From positions 1-11,750 of the forward strand of contig CAIPWG010000132.1 in assembly GCA_903868655.1 (NCBI GenBank): a stretch of 11,750 bases of DNA, given 5' to 3'. Below are positions 5,716 through 11,750 of the stretch, piece by piece (the stretch's first letter is position 1; the number at the start of each line of letters is the position of its first letter). The stretch is from an uncultured Sphingomonadales bacterium (GTDB lineage: Bacteria > Pseudomonadota > Alphaproteobacteria > Sphingomonadales > Sphingomonadaceae). The translations under genes were made by a program, and so were the position numbers. The notes beneath the pieces were generated by a model. The model was not told where the DNA came from, made no database searches, and worked only from the letters and a program-made list of their open reading frames with translations.

Positions 5716-7536
5716 TTAAAGGCCTGCGCTGGCAAGCATTGCCGACCCACCGCGTTCGGCATCATCGGCGTGCGCGCGCATCAATGCAAACAATTCCCGG
5801 CCTACTCCAAATGCTTCTACGGGGGCAACAGCTGGCGTGCGCGCAGCCCATTCCGTCTCATCGACCAGGGCGGTCAATTGTCCGGTTTGTGCGCAAACCC
5901 GCACCATATCCCCATCGCGAAGCAAGGCGAGCGCGCCGCCACGCTTTGCCTCGGGCGAAATGTGGATCGCCGCGGGCACTTTGCCCGATGCGCCTGACAT
6001 GCGTCCGTCGGTGACAAGCGCCACGCGGAACCCGCGATCCTGCAACACACCCAGCGATGGCGTCAGCTTGTGCAATTCCGGCATACCGTTGGCGGCGGGG
6101 CCCTGAAAGCGCACGACCACCACGACATCGCGCTCGAGCTCGCCCGCCTTGAACGCCGCAATGACGTCATCCTGATCGGAAAACACGCGCGCCGGGGCTT
6201 CAATCGTCCATCGTGATGGATCAACTGCGCTGGTCTTGATGGTACCACGCCCCAGATTGCCCTTGAGCAAGGCAAAGCCGCCTTCGGCTTGAAACGGCTC
6301 AGCCACGGGGCGCAACAGTGCAGGGTCTGCGCTTTTGGCAGGCGCTGGAGCAAAGCTGAGCTTGTCACCGTCCATTGAAGGTTGCTGGGCACCGTCTGCC
6401 AGCGAGGTGCCATAAACCGTGCGGATGTCGCCGTGCGCCAATCCGGCCCCGACCAATTCGCCTATGACATAGGGCATTCCGCCCGCAGCCGCGAAGGCGT
6501 TCACATCGCCCGCCCCATTGGGATAGACATTGGCGATCAGCGGCACTGCGCGCGACAGATCGTCCATGTCGGTCCAATCGATCTGGATGCCGGCGGCGCG
6601 TGCGATAGCAGGCAAATGGATCACATGGTTGGTCGACCCACCCGTTGCCAGCAAACCCACGATGGCATTGACGATCGCCTTTTCATCGACACACGCGCCC
6701 AGCGGTCGATAATCATCGCCATTCCAGCCGATTTGCGTAATGCGATGGGTGGCGGCGCGGGTCAGTTCCTGCCGCAATTTGGTGCCGGGCTGGACAAAGC
6801 TGGACCCCGGCATGTGCAGGCCCATCATTTCCATCATCATCTGGTTGGAATTGGCGGTGCCATAAAACGTGCAAGTGCCGGCTGAATGGTAGCTGGCGCT
6901 TTCGCTTTCAAGCAGTTCGTCGCGCCCGACTTTGCCTTCGGCATAGAGCTGGCGAATGCGTACCTTTTCCTTGTTGGGAAGACCCGAGGGCATGGGCCCC
7001 GCTGGCACCAGAATTGTTGGCAGATGGCCAAAGCGCAAGGCACCAATCAACAGGCCCGGCACGATTTTGTCGCAAATACCAAGCAACAGCGTGCCTTCAA
7101 ACATGCCATGGCTCAGCGCCACAGCCGCGCCCATCGCGATGGTGTCGCGGCTGAACAGCGACAATTCCATCGACAACTGCCCTTGCGTCACGCCATCGCA
7201 CATCGCAGGAACTCCGCCTGCGACTTGCGCCGTGGCGCCCACTTCGCGCGCGAACAGTTTGATCTGATCGGGGTAGCGCGCATAAGGCTGATGCGCAGAC
7301 AGCATGTCGTTGTACGCAGTGACAATGCCAATATTCATCGCCTTGCCACCCCGAATGGCGGCTTTGTCTTCGCCCGCTGCGGCGAACCCATGCGCCAGAT
7401 TGCCGCACGACAAATTGGGTCGATCCAGCCCGTCAAATCGAGCGCGCGCGATCAGATCGCAATAAGCCGCCCGGGTCTGTGCCGAGCGTGCGACAATGCG
7501 ATCGGTAACTTTGGCGACAACAGGGTGAAGAGCCAT
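5716..7536 (-). CDS. edd: Phosphogluconate dehydratase
   Basis: This enzyme dehydrates 6-phosphogluconate to 2-keto-3-deoxy-6-phosphogluconate, the defining step of the Entner-Doudoroff pathway. The 606-residue protein belongs to the IlvD/Edd iron-sulfur family and resembles E. coli Edd along its whole length. Conserved segments are SCGNLAHGF (43-51), [12 protein letters not shown] (74-85), [11 protein letters not shown] (110-120), GICDKIVPG (153-161), [12 protein letters not shown] (220-231), [10 protein letters not shown] and [17 protein letters not shown]. Cys155 and Cys222 are the likeliest cluster ligands, with Cys44 or Cys113 as a further candidate. I chose ATG 7536-7534 because its A is the last base of the pgl TAA (TAATG) and GGAG lies 8 bases upstream; a TTG at 7548 is less likely. 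The stop lies in a seven-base T run (plus strand). Confidence 0.97.
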   Translation of the reverse strand: MALHPVVAKVTDRIVARSAQTRAAYCDLIARARFDGLDRPNLSCGNLAHGFAAAGEDKAAIRGGKAMNIGIVTAYNDMLSAHQPYARYPDQIKLFAREVGATAQVAGGVPAMCDGVTQGQLSMELSLFSRDTIAMGAAVALSHGMFEGTLLLGICDKIVPGLLIGALRFGHLPTILVPAGPMPSGLPNKEKVRIRQLYAEGKVGRDELLESESASYHSAGTCTFYGTANSNQMMMEMMGLHMPGSSFVQPGTKLRQELTRAATHRITQIGWNGDDYRPLGACVDEKAIVNAIVGLLATGGSTNHVIHLPAIARAAGIQIDWTDMDDLSRAVPLIANVYPNGAGDVNAFAAAGGMPYVIGELVGAGLAHGDIRTVYGTSLADGAQQPSMDGDKLSFAPAPAKSADPALLRPVAEPFQAEGGFALLKGNLGRGTIKTSAVDPSRWTIEAPARVFSDQDDVIAAFKAGELERDVVVVVRFQGPAANGMPELHKLTPSLGVLQDRGFRVALVTDGRMSGASGKVPAAIHISPEAKRGGALALLRDGDMVRVCAQTGQLTALVDETEWAARTPAVAPVEAFGVGRELFALMRAHADDAERGGSAMLASAGL

Positions 7537-8147
7537 TATTCGCTCCAATACAAGGTGACCGGCGGTCCTTCGCCGTGAAGAATATCGAAAACAGGGTATT
7601 CATCGGCGCCGGCCAGCGCGCGTTCGAGCAACGCGCGCTTGTTGGCCCCTGTGACAACCAGAATAATTTCAGTGCTCGCTTTCAAGGCCTTGAGGTTCAA
7701 AGTCAGACGATCAAACGGGGCTTCCGGCGGCAACGGAACCGGCGTCGTGGCAATAACGGTCGGCACAGGACGCACCAGCGCCTGCATCGTTGGAAACAGC
7801 GAGGCCACGTGGCCATCTTCGCCCATGCCCAGCCACACCAGGTCAAACGGCGCAACCGCCGCATTTTCCACCAGGCGTTCGAACTGCGCACCGCTGTTGC
7901 CCAGCGCCGCATGAATTTTGCCGTAATTGGATGCGGGATGATCGTCGGGCACGCGCCGGTCATCGGTCAACGCGATAGTAACCTGTGACCAATCCAGATC
8001 GCGCGTGGCCAGCAAGGCCAGCACTTTGAGCGGGGTCGATCCCCCGGTAAACGCCATGCGTTTCGCACCGGGTTTACGCACTTCTGTTTCGATGCGGTCG
8101 GCGACGGCTGCGGCGTCACCGGGCGTGGCCCAACGTACGTCAATCAT
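7536..8147 (-). CDS. pgl: 6-phosphogluconolactonase
   Basis: This enzyme hydrolyses 6-phosphogluconolactone to 6-phosphogluconate between Zwf and Edd. The protein is 203 residues from the chosen start, short for the family (usually about 220-250) but with the core intact: AFTGGSTPL substrate-binding loop, TDDRRVP followed by SNYGKI, the highly conserved [13 protein letters not shown] with its catalytic-region His, and RLTLNLKAL. The usual DER is DDR here, a conservative change. ATG 8147-8145 gives MIDVRW and lies within the last codons of zwf (8-base overlap), with a GAAGAAG purine tract upstream. ATG 8162 or GTG 8165 would add five or six residues and lengthen the overlap. Its stop is fused to the edd start as TAATG, so zwf, pgl and edd are tightly coupled. 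Confidence 0.93.
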   Translation of the reverse strand: MIDVRWATPGDAAAVADRIETEVRKPGAKRMAFTGGSTPLKVLALLATRDLDWSQVTIALTDDRRVPDDHPASNYGKIHAALGNSGAQFERLVENAAVAPFDLVWLGMGEDGHVASLFPTMQALVRPVPTVIATTPVPLPPEAPFDRLTLNLKALKASTEIILVVTGANKRALLERALAGADEYPVFDILHGEGPPVTLYWSE

Positions 8148-9588
8148 TCCAGCTTCTTCCATCACGCTCGGTCAGCGCAATTGCCGCATTGGGCCCCCAG
8201 CCACCCGCGGCGTAAGGCTTTACGTCGTCATCACCACTCGACCAGACTGCCCGAATGGCGTCCACCCAGCGCCATTGTGCCTCGACTTCGTCGCGCCGCA
8301 CAAACAGCGTCTGTTCGCCTTCGATCAGATCGAGCAGCAAGCGTTCATAGGCAATGCGGCGGCGCGCTTTGGCAAAGGCAGTGGTGAGCGACAAATCCAG
8401 ATTGACTTCGCGCAGTACGATCCCGCCGCGATCGAGGCCTGGTTCCTTCGCCATGACCTGCAAACGCACGTATTCCTCGGGTTGCAGCCGGATTACCAGC
8501 CGATTGGCGCGCGGCCGCCCCCCACGGGTGGCGAAAATGTTGTGAGGCACATCCTTGAACTGGATAACGATTTCGCTGCGCCGTTCGGCCAGCCGTTTGC
8601 CGTGGCGCAGATAAAACGGCACACCCTGCCAGCGCCAATTGTCAACATGCGCCTTAATCGCCACAAACGTTTCGGTCTGCGAAGCTTTTTCCAGATCTTC
8701 GACATAGCCGGCAACGCTCTGCCCACCGACTGCGCCGGAGCGATATTGGCCACGCACCATTTCCTCGGCGCCGACTGCGCGCAGCGCACGTAGAATTTTG
8801 ACCTTTTCATCGCGGATTGACGTGGCATCGTAATCACGCGGCGGTTCCATCGCGATCAGCGCCAGCAATTGCAGCATGTGGTTCTGCACCATGTCACGCA
8901 AGGCGCCAGTATCGTCGTAAAACCCCTTGCGGCCCTCGAGCCCGACTGTTTCACTCACCGTAATCTGCACGTGGTCGACATGCGCCGCATTCCACAAAGG
9001 TTCAAACAGGACATTGCCAAAACGCAGCGCCATAAGATTCTGGACGGTTTCCTTGCCCAGATAGTGGTCGATGCGGAATATCTGTTTTTCAGAAAAACCA
9101 GCTGCGACCGCATCATTGATCCGCGCACTGCTGGCCAGATCGTTGCCCAGCGGCTTTTCCAGACCAATCCGCACGTTGTCATGCGCCAGACCCGCGTGGC
9201 GCAGGCCATTGATCGTCGCTTCGAACAAGGCGGGGGCGGTCGAAAGAAAAATTGCGAGGCCCCCGGATGTATCACCCAGTTTTTCGGCAAGCGCGCCAAA
9301 ACCATCGATACTCGAGGCGTCCAGCGGCTGATAATGCAGCCGATCCAGAAACCCGCTCAATCGCGCGATATCCTTGCGATCTTCAGGCAGGAATTCATCA
9401 AGCGCCTGCTTGGCAAATTCACGAAAGCCGGCGTCATCGAGGTCGGAACGCGCGGTGCCGATGATACGCAGATCGGGCGCAATCAGGTCATCTTCATGCA
9501 AGGCGAACAGCGAAGGCAGCAGCATGCGCCGGGACAGGTCGCCCGTTGCGCCGAACAGCAGCAGGGCGTTACAACTTGTCGCAGCCAT
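8140..9588 (-). CDS. zwf: Glucose-6-phosphate 1-dehydrogenase
   Basis: This cytoplasmic enzyme oxidises glucose-6-phosphate to 6-phosphogluconolactone with NAD(P). The 482-residue protein has the normal length. It shows the Rossmann motif GATGDLSRR (13-21), EKPLG (144-148), the active-site signature RIDHYLGKE (172-180) and the catalytic-base region RDMVQNHMLQ with His237. The Arg pair after the GATGDLS loop is often linked with NADP use, but many ED-pathway enzymes accept both coenzymes, so I leave this open. The ATG at 9588-9586 is preceded by GGGAGAT about 9-14 bases upstream. It is the first gene of zwf-pgl-edd-glk; the upstream 133-base gap holds the probable control region. Confidence 0.97.
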   Translation of the reverse strand: MAATSCNALLLFGATGDLSRRMLLPSLFALHEDDLIAPDLRIIGTARSDLDDAGFREFAKQALDEFLPEDRKDIARLSGFLDRLHYQPLDASSIDGFGALAEKLGDTSGGLAIFLSTAPALFEATINGLRHAGLAHDNVRIGLEKPLGNDLASSARINDAVAAGFSEKQIFRIDHYLGKETVQNLMALRFGNVLFEPLWNAAHVDHVQITVSETVGLEGRKGFYDDTGALRDMVQNHMLQLLALIAMEPPRDYDATSIRDEKVKILRALRAVGAEEMVRGQYRSGAVGGQSVAGYVEDLEKASQTETFVAIKAHVDNWRWQGVPFYLRHGKRLAERRSEIVIQFKDVPHNIFATRGGRPRANRLVIRLQPEEYVRLQVMAKEPGLDRGGIVLREVNLDLSLTTAFAKARRRIAYERLLLDLIEGEQTLFVRRDEVEAQWRWVDAIRAVWSSGDDDVKPYAAGGWGPNAAIALTERDGRSWND

Positions 9589-9662
9589 CGACGCACATCT
9601 CCCAGTCGGATCCCAAGCGCAATCCGCCGCTCAAGCCTTACACGACCTAGGAGCGAAACCGT

Positions 9663-9713
9663 CCGCATAAAATATGCATAAGTATGCGGCTCATAGCTAT
9701 GCGCGGTTTATGC
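9663..9713. promoter_or_regulatory. Cluster of TATGC/GCATA half-sites upstream of the zwf operon
   Basis: This AT-rich patch contains GCATA at 9665-9669 and 9676-9680, and TATGC at 9673-9677, 9683-9687, 9698-9702 and 9709-9713. They form a 7-base-arm dyad, CCGCATA (9663-9669) with TATGCGG (9683-9689), nested around the palindrome TATGCATA (9673-9680), and a second palindrome CATAGCTATG (9692-9701). It lies 75-125 bases upstream of the zwf ATG in the 133-base gap and is the probable operator/promoter region of the glucose operon. It does not resemble the HexR site known from gammaproteobacteria. I could not fix a convincing -35/-10 pair. Confidence 0.45.
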
Positions 9714-9721
9714 ACGAACGA

Positions 9722-10066
9722 TCATCGTTTGCGGCGCGGTGCGGTCGGTGCGTCAAAATCGGGTGCTTTTTCGGCGACCCAACCCAGAAACCGCACAATT
9801 TCGGGATGATCGATCAACTTGTCACGCTCTCCACCGCTGCGTGCCAGTTCGGCATTCGTGAACACTGTCTCGATCGTGCGGCGACAGACAGGGTGCACTG
9901 CGACGGTCGCGCGCCCACCCTTGCTTTTGGGTACAGGATGGTACTGATCAACCTTTTCGCCAAACTGACGACCACATAGCCAGCAGGTTGGCAGCGGGGT
10001 TGCTTCGTCCAGCTGCGTCGCACGTTCCTCTTCCCGTTCCAGTCTGCGTCGTTCATGTTTCGACAT
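9722..10066 (-). CDS. Small HNH-like CxxC protein, catalytic motif degenerate
   Basis: This is a 114-residue cytoplasmic protein. A charged N-terminal helix (MSKHERRRLEREEE) leads into a CWLCG zinc-knuckle-like pair (Cys28, Cys31), then QYHPVPKSKGG (41-51), VAVHPVC (55-61), RRTIETVFTNAELA, and a basic tail. The layout is that of small HNH-endonuclease-like proteins found in sphingomonads. In those I recall HHP and CHRTIH, whereas this protein has YHP and CRRTIE, so two of the usual His are replaced and nuclease activity is doubtful. It may be a structural or nucleic-acid-binding relative. I chose ATG 10066-10064; a longer frame back to 10180 is open but its extra part reads as non-coding and would overlap the divergent gene. 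There is no clear ribosome-binding site. It lies 133 bases upstream of zwf, on the same strand. Confidence 0.75.
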   Translation of the reverse strand: MSKHERRRLEREEERATQLDEATPLPTCWLCGRQFGEKVDQYHPVPKSKGGRATVAVHPVCRRTIETVFTNAELARSGGERDKLIDHPEIVRFLGWVAEKAPDFDAPTAPRRKR

Positions 10067-10136
10067 TAACGTGGTGCTAACCTTGATTTGCGACGTGAAC
10101 GGGCAAGGGGTTCGCCTCGCTGCGTCCGGAGACCCG

Positions 10137-11714
10137 ATGACTACTGCGCCTTTGGACAATGCGGCAAGTCCTGACCGCACAATGGCGGTGGATCAAACTG
10201 CGCGTCTGCGACGGATCCGTGACCGGATTGCCTCCGCGATCAGCGCAGTGTTTGCCAGTTTCGATGGTCTGCTCGCCAAGCGCGCGGTGTGGATCGCGAC
10301 CGTCCTGCTGATCCTCGGGCTGCAAATCGCGTTGACCGCGTTGCATCGACCATGGCTCGATGAATGGCAATCGGTACAGATTGCCGTGGAATCCCCGCGC
10401 ATCGCCGACTTGCTCTTCAACTTGCGCTACGAAGGCCATCCGCCGCTCTGGTATCTGGTGCTCCGTGTGGTGGCCGGATGGTTCGCAGACCCGGCGCGAG
10501 CCTTGTCCCTTGTTGCGCTGGTGCTGGCTGTCCCTGTTCAATTGACCATTTTGCTTGGCGCGCCGTTCACCCGTGCTGAACGGGTGATGATTTCACTGTC
10601 TGAATTCGTGCTGTTTGAATACCTGACCGTATCGCGCAGCCTGACCATGGGCTTTGCAGTGATGATCTGCATCGCGGCTTGGTGGAAACGCGACCGTGTG
10701 GCCGGGCTGCTCATTGCGCTCTTGCCGCAGTGCGATTTTCTGTTCGGGGTAATTTCTGTTCTATTGGTCTTGCTGCGCTGGCGCGAACGTCGGATCGACA
10801 AGCCAAGCCTGCTGCTGTGGTTGGCAAGTGGCGCGTTGGCAGCATGGTCGGTCAGAACGATGCCCGACATGGTTCCGGCACTTCTACCCAAAGGGCTCGG
10901 AAAAGATTTCTCGGTGTGGCTGGCGGATTTCTCCACGCTGGGGCTGCCCTTGCAATGGCAGGGACGCCAATTGCTGTGGAACAGTCCACCCCCGCCTGGC
11001 CTTGGTGGTCCGGCGCTTGTCTGTTTTGTGACCATGGCTTGGATCGAATTGCGCAAAAAGCGCGATTTTCTGTTGGCATTCATCGCATTTGTCGGCCTGA
11101 CACTGGTTTTTAGCCTGACGGTATACCAACTTTCCATTCGTCACCTGAGCCTTGCCGCAACCTTGCTGATCCTTTTGGTCTGGCGCTTGGCCGAAAATGG
11201 CGAAGAACGTTCGGTCTGGTGGCGGGCCTGGCTGTTGGTGCTGTCGTTATGCGGGTTGTTGACCGCAGTGGTCAATTTCATGGAGCCGTTCCATACTGCG
11301 CAAGAAACAGCGGCGCTGATCAACCGCCTGGGATTGCGTGAGAAAACCTGGGTGCCGTTTCCGCATTCTGCGGGCCAATCGGTCGCTGCGGTCAATACGA
11401 TGATGTTCGAGCGCCTGACCGAGCATTGTTCAGAGGATATGATTCGCTGGAATGAAGCTGACGGTCATCATGTTACAGACATGGTGGCCCTTCGCCTGAG
11501 GCTCAGGCGCAAGGTTGCGGAAGATGGGCGGTTCTATTTGTTGACGTGGATTCCGCTGCAAAACGAGCCGCCATTGCTGCTGCAGCTCGGAAAAGTTGCG
11601 CAAGGCTATGATGGTTTGCCGTTTTATCTCTATGTCGTTGGCGAGGACCATGCCGATGCGCGGCCGCATGGTGTGACGTGTATAACGCCGCTTGGGCCAT
11701 TGCGGCGGCGCTGA
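10137..11714 (+). CDS. Multi-pass membrane protein, probable GT-C-type glycosyltransferase
   Basis: This is a 525-residue integral membrane protein. A cytoplasmic, Arg-rich N-terminus of about 48 residues precedes the first membrane helix (50-69). The first outer loop has the acidic motif WLDEW (73-77), and the second part carries EGHPPLWYL (99-107). About ten hydrophobic helices follow up to about residue 380, then a C-terminal soluble domain of roughly 140 residues. An acidic first loop, an HPPL segment and a C-terminal outer domain are typical of GT-C enzymes such as the PMT/ArnT group, which move sugars from polyprenyl-phosphate donors at the outer face of the inner membrane. Donor and acceptor are unknown, and no glycan genes are nearby. 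ATG 10137 is preceded by GGAGA at good spacing; a GTG at 10071 would add 22 residues and is less likely. Confidence 0.72.
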   Translation: MTTAPLDNAASPDRTMAVDQTARLRRIRDRIASAISAVFASFDGLLAKRAVWIATVLLILGLQIALTALHRPWLDEWQSVQIAVESPRIADLLFNLRYEGHPPLWYLVLRVVAGWFADPARALSLVALVLAVPVQLTILLGAPFTRAERVMISLSEFVLFEYLTVSRSLTMGFAVMICIAAWWKRDRVAGLLIALLPQCDFLFGVISVLLVLLRWRERRIDKPSLLLWLASGALAAWSVRTMPDMVPALLPKGLGKDFSVWLADFSTLGLPLQWQGRQLLWNSPPPPGLGGPALVCFVTMAWIELRKKRDFLLAFIAFVGLTLVFSLTVYQLSIRHLSLAATLLILLVWRLAENGEERSVWWRAWLLVLSLCGLLTAVVNFMEPFHTAQETAALINRLGLREKTWVPFPHSAGQSVAAVNTMMFERLTEHCSEDMIRWNEADGHHVTDMVALRLRLRRKVAEDGRFYLLTWIPLQNEPPLLLQLGKVAQGYDGLPFYLYVVGEDHADARPHGVTCITPLGPLRRR

Positions 11715-11750
11715 CACTCAGGCGGTCAGTTGTTTTGCCCTGTTATGGCA

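Noticed and set aside
6886..7578. 230-codon plus-strand open frame inside edd
   Set aside because: edd matches its family along the full length on the minus strand; this is an antisense shadow.
8869..9681. 270-codon plus-strand open frame opposite zwf
   Set aside because: Antisense shadow of a fully conserved zwf; no ribosome-binding site and no domain.
10067..10180. N-terminal extension of the HNH-like protein and of the divergent membrane protein, which would make the two genes overlap
   Set aside because: The extensions lack family character. Internal ATG codons at 10066 and 10137 give natural N-termini, and the second has a good GGAGA site.
11718..11750. Possible C-terminal end of a convergent minus-strand gene (ending AKQLTA, TGA at 11720-11718)
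   Set aside because: Only 10 codons are visible, with no family motif; an open frame this short is expected by chance.
1..11750. CRISPR array, tRNA/rRNA genes, insertion sequences, toxin-antitoxin or defence genes
   Set aside because: I saw no spaced direct repeats, cloverleaf-like segments, transposase motifs or terminal inverted repeats; nearly all DNA is occupied by housekeeping-type genes.

Overview
The window reads as a chromosomal core-metabolism region of a GC-rich alphaproteobacterium, most likely a member of the Sphingomonadales. The reasons are the order zwf-pgl-edd-glk for the Entner-Doudoroff pathway, an aroK-aroB pair with divergent genes in front of it, and a small CxxC/HNH-like protein of a type I associate with sphingomonads. 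The placement rests on family memory and codon style, not on a search. I see no rRNA, tRNA, CRISPR array, insertion sequence, phage gene or toxin-antitoxin pair. I saw no convincing sign of a new multi-gene system; the unusual points are local.

Region 1 (1-1234, minus strand) is a coupled string of unknown envelope genes. It holds a 49-residue one-pass membrane protein (GTG start), then a 343-residue secreted Ala/Pro-rich protein, then possibly the start of a third gene that runs off the left edge. Both junctions are ATGA overlaps. The last stretch of the 343-residue protein looks out of frame. Region 2 (1324-3005, plus strand) is aroK-aroB, overlapping by 10 bases, with a candidate promoter so close to the aroK start that the transcript may be nearly leaderless.

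Region 3 (3002-4643, minus strand) is a PaaG-like crotonase, a CsaA/YgjH-type tRNA-binding-fold protein and a DUF488 protein, probably one operon. Its last stop codon overlaps the aroB stop codon tail to tail. A sharp inverted repeat sits just upstream of the crotonase ribosome-binding site.

Region 4 (4717-9588, minus strand) is the glucose-catabolic operon zwf-pgl-edd-glk. Together these turn glucose into glucose-6-phosphate, 6-phosphogluconolactone, 6-phosphogluconate and then KDPG. The aldolase gene eda is not in the window. zwf/pgl overlap, pgl/edd share a TAATG junction, and edd/glk are 27 bases apart. An AT-rich cluster of TATGC/GCATA half-sites upstream of zwf is the best candidate control region.

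Region 5 (9722-11714) has a small degenerate HNH-like protein on the minus strand and, divergent from it, a large multi-pass membrane protein on the plus strand with features of GT-C glycosyltransferases. There is no gene-free stretch longer than about 135 bases.
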